Shown here piece by piece: positions 41,302 through 50,544 of a stretch of DNA of 64,000 bases. Positions within the stretch are counted from its first letter, which is position 1, and every line of letters begins with the position of its first letter. The DNA is from Parvibaculum sp035325945. Lineage in GTDB: Bacteria > Pseudomonadota > Alphaproteobacteria > Parvibaculales > Parvibaculaceae. The position numbers and the translations under genes are program-made. Under the pieces are notes generated by a model. The model saw only the letters and a program-made list of their open reading frames with translations, ran no database searches and was not told where the DNA came from. The stretch is from assembly GCF_035325945.1 (NCBI RefSeq), contig NZ_DAOKYX010000012.1:1-64000 (forward strand), in the 5' to 3' direction.

Positions 41302-41937
41302 TTATTGAGCGGCGAAGATCCGGTCATACATGTTCTTCAGCATGCCGGCCGTCGCACCCCATATGTAATGGCCATTATAGGGCATGGCATAGTATTCGCG
41401 CTCCCGCCCGCGCCATGTGGCGCGATGCCGCTGATGATTCAGCGGATTCATCAGAAAGGAGAGCGGCACCTCGAAGACTTCCGCCACTTCCGCATCCTGA
41501 ATTCTGAGCGTGAAGCCCGGCCGCACGAAGCCGACCACCGGCATGATGCGAAAGCCGGTTCCCGTCTCGTAGGTGTCGAGATAGCCCGCGATCTCGACGA
41601 ATGAGGATTGGAGCCCCACCTCCTCGTCGGCCTCGCGCAGCGCCGTTTGCGCCGGAAGCTCGCCGGGGTCCATCTTGCCCCCAGGAAAGGCGACCTGGCC
41701 CGCGTGATTGCCGAGATTGTCGGAGCGGCGCGTCAGCAGCACCTTCGGCTGGTCCGGATATTCGACCACGGGAACGAGCACGGCAGCCGGCCGCAGGACC
41801 GGGCGCTGATCGCGATCGACCCAGTCGAGCGGCGCGAGGTCGCCATCGCCCCGCGGCGCGGTCGGCCCCAGCATGACTTCGAGCGGCGGCGGCGCGGGGT
41901 CCACATGGGCGAGTATCCTCGAGCGGTAATCGTTCAT
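41302..41937 (-). CDS. CoA-type Nudix hydrolase
   Basis: The 211-residue Nudix protein has the box GGKMDPGELPAQTALREADEEVGL in two pieces (about residues 86-109) preceded by LLTRRSDNLGNHAGQVAFPG, the UPF0035/NudL-type segment of coenzyme A pyrophosphatases. It would hydrolyse CoA or other nucleoside diphosphate derivatives. The neighbours (DUF1285 upstream, cca downstream) form a common alphaproteobacterial order. Confidence 0.9.
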   Translation of the reverse strand: MNDYRSRILAHVDPAPPPLEVMLGPTAPRGDGDLAPLDWVDRDQRPVLRPAAVLVPVVEYPDQPKVLLTRRSDNLGNHAGQVAFPGGKMDPGELPAQTALREADEEVGLQSSFVEIAGYLDTYETGTGFRIMPVVGFVRPGFTLRIQDAEVAEVFEVPLSFLMNPLNHQRHRATWRGREREYYAMPYNGHYIWGATAGMLKNMYDRIFAAQ

Positions 41938-41949
41938 GGTTGCCGCGGC

Positions 41950-42567
41950 CTAGACCGCCATCTCCTCGGCCGGCATGAAGGGGAAGAACACGCCCCCCGA
42001 CCAGACGCCGAACCATCGCCGGCCCTCGTGCTCCTCCTCGACGCCGAGTTCCACGAGATCGTAGAAGACGGCGCGATTGATGAGCGCCTCGAGCCGCGCC
42101 CGCACATGGACGTAAGGTGCGGGCTCCCCCGTCCGGGCATCGACGACGAAGCGGATCGGATGTTCCTTCCCCGCGACCGTCAGATCGCCGACATTGGTCG
42201 TGAAACTCAGAACCTGCTCGCGGCCGCTTCCCTCGACCGACATGGCGACCCCCACGAAGGGCGCGTCGTCGACCCTGATCCCCACTTTCTCGACGGGGGT
42301 GACGAGATAGTACTTCCCGTCCTCGTCATGCCGGAGAATGGTCGAGAAGAGGCGGACGAGCCGTTCGCGGCCGATTGGCGTGCCCATATAGAACCAGGTG
42401 CCGTCGCGAGCGATTCGCATGTCGAGGTCGCCGCAGAAATCGGGATTCCACAGATGGACCGGCGGCAGGCCGCGCGCCTTCCTGCCCTCCGCTTCCGCGG
42501 CGGAAAGAAGCCCCGACGGGTTCTGGACCTGTGTCCCTTCTGCCTTCTTTTCGGTGGACGACGCCAT
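41950..42567 (-). CDS. DUF1285 family protein
   Basis: The 205-residue protein matches the DUF1285 family: PPVHLWNPDFCGDLDMRI near residue 34, GRERLVRLFSTILRHDEDGKYYLVTPVEKVGI in two pieces near 66-97, and the C-terminal GRRWFGVWSGGVFFPFMP. Members are of unknown function and often lie next to a CoA-type Nudix gene, as here. A start at 42567 is preferred; longer readings lack a ribosome site. It is divergent from moxR. Confidence 0.85.
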   Translation of the reverse strand: MASSTEKKAEGTQVQNPSGLLSAAEAEGRKARGLPPVHLWNPDFCGDLDMRIARDGTWFYMGTPIGRERLVRLFSTILRHDEDGKYYLVTPVEKVGIRVDDAPFVGVAMSVEGSGREQVLSFTTNVGDLTVAGKEHPIRFVVDARTGEPAPYVHVRARLEALINRAVFYDLVELGVEEEHEGRRWFGVWSGGVFFPFMPAEEMAV

Positions 42568-42709
42568 ACTCTCCGCTTCCCTGATGCCAAACCACGCGGC
42601 CGGCCATATTATCGTCAAGAAGCCCATTGCGAATGGTGGCCGGCGGCCAGTGGCGGCCTGCCACGCCTTTCGCTTCTGAAAGGCCATAGCATTCTTTATA
42701 CTTAGGTCA

Positions 42710-43705
42710 ATGCAGACACTCAGTGAAGCGGACGGTAACGCCGTTCAGGAAATCGAGGCCACCGGCGCAAAGATCGCGGCGGCGCGCGCGGCCATTGGCG
42801 AAGTCATTTACGGCCAGGAGCAGGTGATCGACCAGACGCTCGTCACCGTGCTGGCGGGCGGCCATGCGCTGCTAGTGGGCGTGCCGGGCCTGGCGAAGAC
42901 GCTGCTCGTCCACACCATGGGGGCGGTGCTCGGGCTCGACGACAAGCGCGTGCAGTTCACCCCCGACCTCATGCCCGCCGATATTCTGGGCTCGGAGGTG
43001 CTGGAGGAATCCGAACGCGGCCACAGAAGCTTCCGCTTCATCAAGGGCCCGGTCTTCTGCCAGCTCCTGATGGCCGACGAAATCAACCGCGCCAGCCCCC
43101 GCACGCAGTCGGCGCTGCTGCAGGCCATGCAGGAAAAGCAGGTGACGGTGGCAGGCGTGCGCTACGAACTGCCCTCGCCCTTCCATGTGCTCGCAACGCA
43201 GAACCCGCTGGAACAGGAAGGAACCTACCCGCTGCCCGAAGCGCAGCTCGACCGCTTCCTCATGCAGATCGACGTCAACTATCCCGACCTCGAGGCTGAA
43301 AGGCGCATGCTGCTGACAACGACAGGCCTCGAGGAAACGACGGTGCGCCCCGCCATGACGGCGGAAGACCTGCGCGCCGCGCAGCGGCTCGTGCGCCGTG
43401 TGCCGGTGGGCGAGAAGGTCGTGAACGCGATCCTCGAACTCGTGCGCGCCGCGCGCCCCGAAGAGGGCGCCTCCGCCGAGGTCGAACGCCATGTCGCCTG
43501 GGGCCCCGGCCCGCGCGCCAGCCAGGCGCTGATGCTCGCCGTGCGCGCCCGCGCGCTCATCGACGGGCGCTTCTCGCCCTCGATCGAGGATGTGAAGGTG
43601 CTGGCGGCGCCGGTGCTGCGCCACCGCATGGCGCTCAATTTCTCGGCGCGTGCGGAAGGCGTCACCGTCAGCGGCGTCATCGAGCGTCTCTGCCGCAACA
43701 TTTAG
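42710..43705 (+). CDS. MoxR-family AAA+ ATPase
   Basis: The 331-residue AAA+ protein has a Walker A GVPGLAKTLL near residue 64, Walker B LLMADEINRASPRTQSALL near 119 and sensor 1 TQNPLEQEGTYPLPEAQLDRF near 165, in pieces. MoxR ATPases act as chaperones that mature partner proteins carrying VWA domains. It begins the cluster moxR-DUF58-BatA-like-VWA-like, whose members nearly overlap, so they are probably one operon and one complex. Confidence 0.95.
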   Translation: MQTLSEADGNAVQEIEATGAKIAAARAAIGEVIYGQEQVIDQTLVTVLAGGHALLVGVPGLAKTLLVHTMGAVLGLDDKRVQFTPDLMPADILGSEVLEESERGHRSFRFIKGPVFCQLLMADEINRASPRTQSALLQAMQEKQVTVAGVRYELPSPFHVLATQNPLEQEGTYPLPEAQLDRFLMQIDVNYPDLEAERRMLLTTTGLEETTVRPAMTAEDLRAAQRLVRRVPVGEKVVNAILELVRAARPEEGASAEVERHVAWGPGPRASQALMLAVRARALIDGRFSPSIEDVKVLAAPVLRHRMALNFSARAEGVTVSGVIERLCRNI

Positions 43706-43715
43706 GGCCAGCGCC

Positions 43716-44651
43716 ATGCGGCTTCCCTTCTCACTGGCGGCCACACCGGCAGCGACGGGCCTTCGCGAGCAGGCCGAAGCGCTGGCCGAAGCACTGCCGC
43801 CGCTGGCGGCGGAAGCCGAGCGCATCGCCAGCACCGTCGCGCAGGGCGTGCATGGCCGCAGGCGGACAGGGATGGGCGAGAGCTTCTGGCAGTTCCGCCG
43901 CTTCCGCGAGGGCGACACGGCCGCAAACGTCGACTGGCGCCACTCCGCCCGCTCACGCCACCTGTTCGTGCGCGAGGTCGAACTCGAAGCAGCCGAAAGC
44001 GTCTGGATATGGCGCGACGGCTCGCCCTCCATGGACTACGCCTCGGAACTTGCGCTGACGACGAAGAAGGACCGCGCCACCGTGCTCGCCCTCGCGCTGA
44101 CATCGCTTCTCGTCCAGGGCGGCGAGAGCGTGGCCCCGCTCGGCGGCGGCGCGGCCGCAACGGCGGGCCGCACCGCCCTGCGCCGCATGGCGCATGCGCT
44201 CATCGACGCATCGGGAACGGGCGACCAATCGAGCCTGCCGCCCCCCCAGCGCCTGCCGCGCTATGCGCAGGTCGTTCTCATCAGCGATTTCCTCTCGCCC
44301 GCCGATGACATCGTCACCTGCCTCAAGAGCTATGCGGCGGACGGGATACAGGGCCATCTCATCCAGGTGCTCGACCCGGCGGAGGAGGATTTTCCCTTCA
44401 CCGGCCGCACGGAATTTGAAGGGATCGAGGAAAATCTCCGTCTGATGCGCGGCCGCGCCGAGCGGCTGCGCGGCGCCTATCACGCGCAGCTTGCCCTTCA
44501 TCGCAACCGCATCATGGACGCGGCGCAGCGCCTCAACTTCACCTTCGCCACCCACCGCACGGACCGCGCGCCGCATACGGCGCTTCTTGCGCTTTACGGC
44601 GCATTGTCCGGCCCGCTCGACGCCCGCAGGCCGTCGCGTCCGGGGGCGTGA
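43716..44651 (+). CDS. DUF58 family protein
   Basis: The 311-residue protein contains the DUF58 hallmark GESFWQFRRFREGDTAANVDWRHSARSRHLFVRE, in overlapping pieces near residues 52-85, and then a VWA-like fold beginning VWIWRDGSPSMDY, where D-x-S-x-S would bind a metal ion. DUF58 proteins are regular partners of MoxR ATPases. The ATG is 11 bp after moxR and the stop overlaps the GTG of the next gene. The complex has no settled function; links to envelope stress and oxidative stress have been reported for related clusters. Confidence 0.9.
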   Translation: MRLPFSLAATPAATGLREQAEALAEALPPLAAEAERIASTVAQGVHGRRRTGMGESFWQFRRFREGDTAANVDWRHSARSRHLFVREVELEAAESVWIWRDGSPSMDYASELALTTKKDRATVLALALTSLLVQGGESVAPLGGGAAATAGRTALRRMAHALIDASGTGDQSSLPPPQRLPRYAQVVLISDFLSPADDIVTCLKSYAADGIQGHLIQVLDPAEEDFPFTGRTEFEGIEENLRLMRGRAERLRGAYHAQLALHRNRIMDAAQRLNFTFATHRTDRAPHTALLALYGALSGPLDARRPSRPGA

Positions 44652-47464
44652 ACGCCATGCTTCACCTCGGCGCGCTCGCCTTCGCCAGCCCCTGGATGCT
44701 CCTCGGGCTCGCCGCCCTCCCCGCGATCTGGTGGCTGCTCAGGATCAGCCCGCCGCTCCCGAAGCGCGTGCGCTTTCCCGCGATCCGCTTTCTCATCGGC
44801 CTCGCCCCGGAAGAGGAGACCCCGGCCCACACGCCGCTCTGGCTGCTGATCCTGCGCTCCGTGCTTGCCGCACTCATCGTCATCGCTCTCGCCGACCCAC
44901 TCTGGAACCCGGCGCCGAAGGTCGCGGGCTCCGGGCCGCTGCTCATCGTCGTCGACAATGGCTGGGCCTCCGGCGCGCGCTGGCGCGACCGCGTCAACGC
45001 CATCGACGCCCTCATGACCGAGGCGCGGCGCGACAACCGCCCCGTCCTCGTCGTCGGCACGGCGCCCGCCGCAACACCCCCCGAGCTCATCTTCGGCTCG
45101 GCCGACGATGCTTCGGCGCGCGCCCGCGCCCTTCAGCCCCTGCCAGTTGCGACCGACCGCCTCGCGCTCGCCGCCCGGCTCGCAGGCCCGCACGTCCTGC
45201 CTGCCGCAGGCGCGCAGATCATCTGGCTCAGCGACGGGCTCGACGATGGCAAGGCGTCGCGCTTCTCCGCCGCACTTTCGGCGCTCGCCGGATCGCATGG
45301 CCTCGAGGTCGTGGAGCCCCGGCCCGACGACATTGCCCTCGCCCTCCTCCCTCCCGCGACCGAGGGAGACCAATTCGTCGCCACGGTTCTCCGCGCCGAC
45401 GGCACGGCGCCGAAATCGGGAGGCGTGCGGGCGCTCCAGACCGATGGCGGGCTCGTCGCCGAAGTGAACTATAACTTCGCGGCCGGGCAGCTCTCGACGC
45501 CGGTGCATTTCGACATTCCGCTCGAACTGCGCAACCGCATCAGCCGCATCGACATCGCGGGAGAAAATTCGGCGGGCACGGTGAGCCTCATCGACGAGCG
45601 CTGGCGGCGGCGCAGCGTGGGCATCGTGTCCGGCGCGCCAATCGAGGAAGCGCAGCCGCTTCTCTCCGATCTCTACTATCTCCAGAAGGCGCTCGATCCC
45701 TTCGCCGAAGTGCGCCGCGCCTCCGCCGCGCGCGAGGCCAAAAGCGAGATCGCCGACCTTCTCTCATCGTCGCTTTCGGTGCTCGTGCTTTCCGATCTCG
45801 GCAATCTCGTCGGCTCCGACCGCGACGCCATCGCCGCCTGGGTCGAGGATGGCGGCGTGCTTCTGCGCTTTGCAGGCCCGCGAATGGCGGGCGAAGGCGA
45901 CGATCTCCTCCCCGTGCCGCTGCGGACCGGCGGGCGCGCGCTCGGCGGCACGCTCTCCTGGACGAACCCGCAGCATCTCGCCCCCTTCGAGGCGTCGAGC
46001 CCCTTTTTCGGCCTGCAGGTGCCGGACGATGTATCCGTCTCGCGTCAGGTGCTCGCCGAACCGACGATCGACCTTGCCAGCCACACCTGGGCGCGGCTTC
46101 AGGATGGTACGCCCCTCGTCACCGCGACAAAGCGCGGCAAGGGGCTCGTCGTTCTCTTCCATGTCACGGCGAATGGCGACTGGTCCAACCTGCCTCTCTC
46201 CGGCCTCTTCGTCGAAATGCTGAGGCGCGTCGTCGCCCTTTCGCAAGGCGTCGCGCCGGGCGGCGCGGAGAGCCATGCCACGGAGGCGACGCTTGCGCCG
46301 GCCCGCACGCTGGACGGCTTCGGACATCTCGGCCCGCCGCCCGCGACAGCGATCCCTATCGCGGCGACCGCCTTCGACAGCACGCAAGTCAGCCCGCGCA
46401 ATCCACCGGGGCTTTACGGCCCCGCCGACAGCCCCCGCGCCTTCAACCTTGCCCGCGCCGACATGAAGCTCGAGCGGATGGGCGCGCTTTCCGGGATCGC
46501 CAACCGACACAATTACGCCGATGCGGCCGAAATGCGGCTCCGCCCCTGGGCGCTGGCGTTCGCTCTTGCGCTCATCATCGCCGACGGTATCGCCGCCCTC
46601 TATGTAACGGGGCTTTTCGATGCGAACCCGATCCGCCGCCGCAGGCGCGGGGCGCTTCTGCCCGTTCTCGCCGCGGGGCTCGCCATCCTCGCCGCCGCGC
46701 ATGCGACGCCCGCCCGCGCAGCCGATCCGGACAGCTTCGCCCTGGCCGCGACGACCGAAACCCATCTCGCCTATGTGCTGACGGGCGATGCCTCGGTCGA
46801 TGAGGTGAGCCGCGCCGGGCTCACGGGGCTGAGCGCAATTCTCCGTGAACGGACCTCATTCGAGCCCGCCGACCCCATGGGCGTCGATGTCGCCCATGAC
46901 GAACTCTCCTTCTTTCCCATTCTCTACTGGCCGATGACCCCCGGACAGGAAGCGCTTTCCCCCGAGGCGCTTTCGCGCATCGACCGCTACATGAAGACGG
47001 GCGGCACGATCCTCTTCGATACGCGCGATCAGGACCGCGCCATGGGCGGCCAGCCGGGTCCCGGCACGGAGACATTGCGCCGCCTTCTCAGCCGCCTCGA
47101 CATTCCGGCGCTCGAGCCGGTGCCGGAGGGGCATGTGCTCACCAAGTCCTTTTATCTGCTGCAGACTTTTCCCGGCCGCTGGGCGGGCGGCCAGCTCTGG
47201 GTCGAGGCGACGAGCGCAAGCAGCACGGGCGCGCACCACTCCAATGACGGCGTCTCCTCGATCGTCATCGGCTCCAACGACTATGCCGCCGCCTGGGCGC
47301 GCGACGCGAGCGGCCGCCCGCTCTATCCCTGCCAGCCGGGCGGCGAGATGCAGCGCGAACTGGCCGAACGCTTCGGTATCAATTTCGTCATGTATGCGCT
47401 GACGGGCAATTACAAATCCGATCAGGTCCATGTGCCTGCGCTCCTCGAGCGGCTGGGACGGTAG
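44648..47464 (+). CDS. BatA/DUF4159-type large membrane protein
   Basis: The 938-residue protein begins with a BatA-like N-terminal helix (FASPWMLLGLAALPAIWWLLR) and a second helix near residue 68-88, then a soluble region with an altered VWA motif (IVVDNGWASGARWRD), then a middle membrane helix near 635-655, and a C-terminal DUF4159 domain with HDELSFFPILYWPM near 758 and TGGTILFDTRDQD near 785. Arrangement matches the alphaproteobacterial MoxR cluster. The GTG overlaps the DUF58 stop; an ATG nine bases later is an equal choice. The soluble region faces the periplasm by topology. Confidence 0.85.
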   Translation: MNAMLHLGALAFASPWMLLGLAALPAIWWLLRISPPLPKRVRFPAIRFLIGLAPEEETPAHTPLWLLILRSVLAALIVIALADPLWNPAPKVAGSGPLLIVVDNGWASGARWRDRVNAIDALMTEARRDNRPVLVVGTAPAATPPELIFGSADDASARARALQPLPVATDRLALAARLAGPHVLPAAGAQIIWLSDGLDDGKASRFSAALSALAGSHGLEVVEPRPDDIALALLPPATEGDQFVATVLRADGTAPKSGGVRALQTDGGLVAEVNYNFAAGQLSTPVHFDIPLELRNRISRIDIAGENSAGTVSLIDERWRRRSVGIVSGAPIEEAQPLLSDLYYLQKALDPFAEVRRASAAREAKSEIADLLSSSLSVLVLSDLGNLVGSDRDAIAAWVEDGGVLLRFAGPRMAGEGDDLLPVPLRTGGRALGGTLSWTNPQHLAPFEASSPFFGLQVPDDVSVSRQVLAEPTIDLASHTWARLQDGTPLVTATKRGKGLVVLFHVTANGDWSNLPLSGLFVEMLRRVVALSQGVAPGGAESHATEATLAPARTLDGFGHLGPPPATAIPIAATAFDSTQVSPRNPPGLYGPADSPRAFNLARADMKLERMGALSGIANRHNYADAAEMRLRPWALAFALALIIADGIAALYVTGLFDANPIRRRRRGALLPVLAAGLAILAAAHATPARAADPDSFALAATTETHLAYVLTGDASVDEVSRAGLTGLSAILRERTSFEPADPMGVDVAHDELSFFPILYWPMTPGQEALSPEALSRIDRYMKTGGTILFDTRDQDRAMGGQPGPGTETLRRLLSRLDIPALEPVPEGHVLTKSFYLLQTFPGRWAGGQLWVEATSASSTGAHHSNDGVSSIVIGSNDYAAAWARDASGRPLYPCQPGGEMQRELAERFGINFVMYALTGNYKSDQVHVPALLERLGR

Positions 47465-47472
47465 GAGCGCGC

Positions 47473-49566
47473 ATGGCCTGGGACATCATATTCGAGCCTG
47501 CCCTTCCGCTGCCGCTCATCGCCCTTCTCGGGAGCGCCGGGATCGCGATCACCGCCTATTCGGCCTGGCGCGGCGCGCGCGGCACGGCCTGGCGCATGGC
47601 GGCGCTCGCCATCACGCTGCTTGCGCTTCTCAACCCGACCATGCGCGAGGAAGACCGCCAGCCCGTGCCGGACGTTGCCGCCATCGTCGTCGATCGAAGC
47701 CAGAGCATGGATGTCGGCGCGCGCCGGAAGGAGGCAGGCGAGGCGCTTGCCCGCATCGAGAAAGCGATCCGGAACCTCAAGGGCGTCGAGACGCGCATCG
47801 TGGAAGTCGAGGGCGGCGCGGGCGGTAGCTCCGAGAATGACGGCGAAGGCACGCGCGCCTTCGCGGCTCTTGAAGGCGCTCTGGCCGATGTGCCCCGCGA
47901 GCGGGTGGCTGGCGCCGTTCTCATCACCGATGGCGAAGTCCATGACGTGCCGAAGACCGCGGCGGCGCTCGGCTTCGACGCGCCCGTTCATGCGCTCATT
48001 GTCGGCCGCAGGAACGAGAGGGACCGCCGCCTGACCGTGCTCGAGGCGCCGCGCTTCGGCATTGTCGACGAAGCGGTGAAGCTCGCCTTCCGCGTCGACG
48101 ACACGGGCGCAAGCGCGGGCGAGGCATCCGGCATGACCGCGCCGGTCACCATCTCCATCGACGGCAAGGAAGTGATGAAGACCGCCGTGACCGTCGGCGA
48201 GAAGACGGAGGTCTCGCTGTCGCTGAAGCACGGCGGCCTCAACGTCATCGAGATCGACGTCGCGCCCGGCCCGGAGGAACTCACGCTCCTCAACAATCGC
48301 GCCGTCGTCGTCGCCAATGGCATCCGCGACCGTCTGCGCGTGCTTCTCGTTTCCGGCGAGCCGCATCCGGGCGAGCGTACCTGGCGCAACCTGCTGAAGG
48401 CAGACCCCTCCGTCGATCTCGTCCACTTCACCATCCTCCGCCCGCCGGAGAAACAGGACGGAACGCCCATCGGCGAATTGTCGCTCATCGCCTTTCCGAC
48501 GCGCGAACTCTTCGTCGACAAGCTCGACCAGTTCGACCTCATCATCTTCGACCGTTTCAAGCGGCAGGGCGTGCTGCCGCTCGAATATCTGTCGAACATC
48601 GCCAAATATGTCGAGAATGGCGGCGCGCTGCTCGATGCGGCGGGCCCCTCCTTCGCCTCGCCCTATTCGCTTTACCGCACGCCGCTCGCGGTGATCCTGC
48701 CCGCTCAGCCGACGGGCGACATCACGCTTGGCGGCTTCCGGCCCGAAGTCACCGCGACCGGCCACAAGCACCCCGTCACCGCCGATCTTCCGGGCAGCGC
48801 CGACAGCCCGCCCAAATGGGGCCGCTGGTTCCGCGTCATCGACAGCAGGGTCGAGCGCGGCGAGGTGCTGATGGAAGCACCCGGCGGACGCCCCCTCATG
48901 GTGCTCGACCATGCCGGCAAGGGGCGCGTCGCGCAGGTGCTCTCCGATCAGATATGGCTCTGGTCGCGCGGCTTCGAGGGCGGCGGTCCGCAGGCGGAAC
49001 TTCTCCGCCGCCTCGCCCATTGGCTGATGAAGGAACCCGACCTCGAGGAAGAAAATCTTTCGGCCACGATCGAGGGCGACACGCTGAGCGTGAAACGCCG
49101 GACCATGGCCGACACGACGCCGCCCGCCGAAGTCACCCTGCCCTCCGGCAAGACGAAGGAACTCGCGCTCGAAGAAACCGCGCCCGGCCGCTTCGAAGGA
49201 CGCATTGCCGCCAGCGAACTCGGGCTCTACCGCGTGACGCAGGGCGACCTCAGCGCGGTGACGGCGGCAGGGCCGCTCAACCCGAAGGAATTTGCCGATG
49301 TGCGCGCGACGGAGAGCCGTCTGAAGCCGGTCGTCACGGCAAGCGGCGGCGGCATCTACTGGGTCGGCAAGGACGCCGAGGACACGCCCTCCGTGCGCGG
49401 CGTCCGCCCCGAGCATGACGCGGCCGGCGACGACTGGCTCGGCCTCAAGCGCAACGGGCAATATCTCGTGCGCGCGGTCCATCAGGTGCCGCTGCTGGCG
49501 GGCCCCCTCGCGCTCATCCTCATTCTCGGGGCGCTCGCCCTCGCCTGGCACCGGGAAGGCCGCTGA
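47473..49566 (+). CDS. Large membrane protein with VWA-like MIDAS, cluster partner of MoxR
   Basis: The 697-residue protein has two N-terminal helices, a VWA-like domain with a D-R-S-Q-S metal motif (AIVVDRSQSMD near residue 70), a mid-protein region with a class I glutamine amidotransferase-like or DUF4159-like fold (VLLVSGEPHPGERTWRNLLKAD near 292, LIIFDRFKRQGVLPLEYL near 355), and a C-terminal helix (LLAGPLALILILGALALAW). It starts nine bases after the BatA-like gene. With moxR and DUF58 it likely builds a MoxR-dependent envelope complex. Function is not established. Confidence 0.85.
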   Translation: MAWDIIFEPALPLPLIALLGSAGIAITAYSAWRGARGTAWRMAALAITLLALLNPTMREEDRQPVPDVAAIVVDRSQSMDVGARRKEAGEALARIEKAIRNLKGVETRIVEVEGGAGGSSENDGEGTRAFAALEGALADVPRERVAGAVLITDGEVHDVPKTAAALGFDAPVHALIVGRRNERDRRLTVLEAPRFGIVDEAVKLAFRVDDTGASAGEASGMTAPVTISIDGKEVMKTAVTVGEKTEVSLSLKHGGLNVIEIDVAPGPEELTLLNNRAVVVANGIRDRLRVLLVSGEPHPGERTWRNLLKADPSVDLVHFTILRPPEKQDGTPIGELSLIAFPTRELFVDKLDQFDLIIFDRFKRQGVLPLEYLSNIAKYVENGGALLDAAGPSFASPYSLYRTPLAVILPAQPTGDITLGGFRPEVTATGHKHPVTADLPGSADSPPKWGRWFRVIDSRVERGEVLMEAPGGRPLMVLDHAGKGRVAQVLSDQIWLWSRGFEGGGPQAELLRRLAHWLMKEPDLEEENLSATIEGDTLSVKRRTMADTTPPAEVTLPSGKTKELALEETAPGRFEGRIAASELGLYRVTQGDLSAVTAAGPLNPKEFADVRATESRLKPVVTASGGGIYWVGKDAEDTPSVRGVRPEHDAAGDDWLGLKRNGQYLVRAVHQVPLLAGPLALILILGALALAWHREGR

Positions 49567-49631
49567 CGAGGCGGCAAAAGCCCGCGCTCCGCGCTTGCGG
49601 CATCGCCGGGCCGGGCGTATGTTCGCCCGCG

Positions 49632-49648
49632 ATGTTATAATATTACAT
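49632..49648. promoter_or_regulatory. Zur-like palindrome over a -10 element
   Basis: The 17-bp sequence ATGTTATA-A-TATTACAT is a palindrome with one mismatched pair and resembles AT-rich Fur/Zur-family boxes. It contains a perfect TATAAT (49636-49641). It stands 16 bases before the first ATG of the zinc transporter operon, so a bound Zur would block the promoter. Regulation is inferred. Confidence 0.65.
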
Positions 49649-49663
49649 TTCCGGGACCCCCTA

Positions 49664-49807
49664 ATGGAGCCCTCCTCCGACCTCCCCGCCGCCCCCTCCG
49701 CGCCGCCCGCCTTCTCCGCTCTCGGCGCGAGCGTGCCGCAGCGCCTCGGGATCGCGGGCCTCCTGATCGCCCTTATCTGGCTCGCCGTCTACTGGGCGCG
49801 CGCCTGA
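49664..49807 (+). CDS. 47-residue single-helix membrane peptide at the head of the zinc operon
   Basis: This short gene encodes 47 residues: a Ser/Pro/Ala-rich N-terminal half and a hydrophobic helix at about residues 28-44 (RLGIAGLLIALIWLAVYWA). Its stop codon overlaps the start of the ABC ATPase gene (TGATG), and a promoter-like element and Zur-like palindrome lie right upstream, so it should be the first cistron of the transporter operon. I see no strong ribosome site (GGGACCCCCTA only). It could be a transporter-associated microprotein, a leader peptide, or a decaying gene; no known family is recognised. Confidence 0.55.
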   Translation: MEPSSDLPAAPSAPPAFSALGASVPQRLGIAGLLIALIWLAVYWARA

Positions 49808-50544
49808 TGGCCGGTCTCATCGACATTGACGACCTCACCGTCGCCTATGACCGGCGGCCAGCCGTCCATCATCTGAGCGGCAGCTTCGCCCAAGGCAGCC
49901 TCACGGCCGTTGTCGGCCCCAACGGCGCCGGCAAATCGACGCTCCTCAAAAGCATTGTCGGGCTTCTTCGTCCGAGTCAGGGGCGCATCGCCATGCGCGG
50001 CATCGCTCATCGCGATCTCGCCTATCTGCCGCAGCAGGCCGAGATCGATCGCAGCTTTCCCATCGACGTCGCCGACACGGTGGCCCTCGGCCTCTGGAAC
50101 GGAACCGGCATCTGGAAGGCGGTCACGGGCGAGGGCCGGCGGCGCACAGCGGCGGCGCTTGCCCGCGTCGGCCTCGAGAGCTTCGCCCGTCATCCGATCG
50201 GCAATCTGTCGGTCGGGCAGTTTCAGCGCGTGCTCTTCGCCCGCATCATCCTTCAGGATGCGCGAGTCATCCTTCTCGACGAGCCCTTCGCCGCCATCGA
50301 CGAGCGCACCACCGCCGATCTCCTCGCCATCGTGAAGCGATGGCATGAGGAAGGCCGCACGGTGATCGCCGTGCTGCACGACATGAACGAGGTGCGCGAG
50401 CATTTCCCCGAAACGCTGCTCATCGCGCGCGAACTTGTGGCCTGGGGGCCGACAGGAGAGGCGCTCACCGATGAGATGCTCGCCCGCGCCCGCGCCATAG
50501 CGCGCACCTGGACGAACGGGCACGGCCGGGAGCACGCGGCATGA
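49807..50544 (+). CDS. Zinc ABC transporter ATP-binding protein
   Basis: The 245-residue ATPase has Walker A GPNGAGKST near 38, Q loop YLPQQAE near 74, signature LSVGQFQRV near 136, Walker B VILLDEP near 154 and the switch His in VLHDMNE near 190. It belongs to the metal (ZnuC/MntB/AztA) branch by order and context: a Zur-like box upstream and a permease and metal-binding protein downstream. Genes are joined by overlaps (TGATG before, ATGA after). Confidence 0.93.
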   Translation: MAGLIDIDDLTVAYDRRPAVHHLSGSFAQGSLTAVVGPNGAGKSTLLKSIVGLLRPSQGRIAMRGIAHRDLAYLPQQAEIDRSFPIDVADTVALGLWNGTGIWKAVTGEGRRRTAAALARVGLESFARHPIGNLSVGQFQRVLFARIILQDARVILLDEPFAAIDERTTADLLAIVKRWHEEGRTVIAVLHDMNEVREHFPETLLIARELVAWGPTGEALTDEMLARARAIARTWTNGHGREHAA

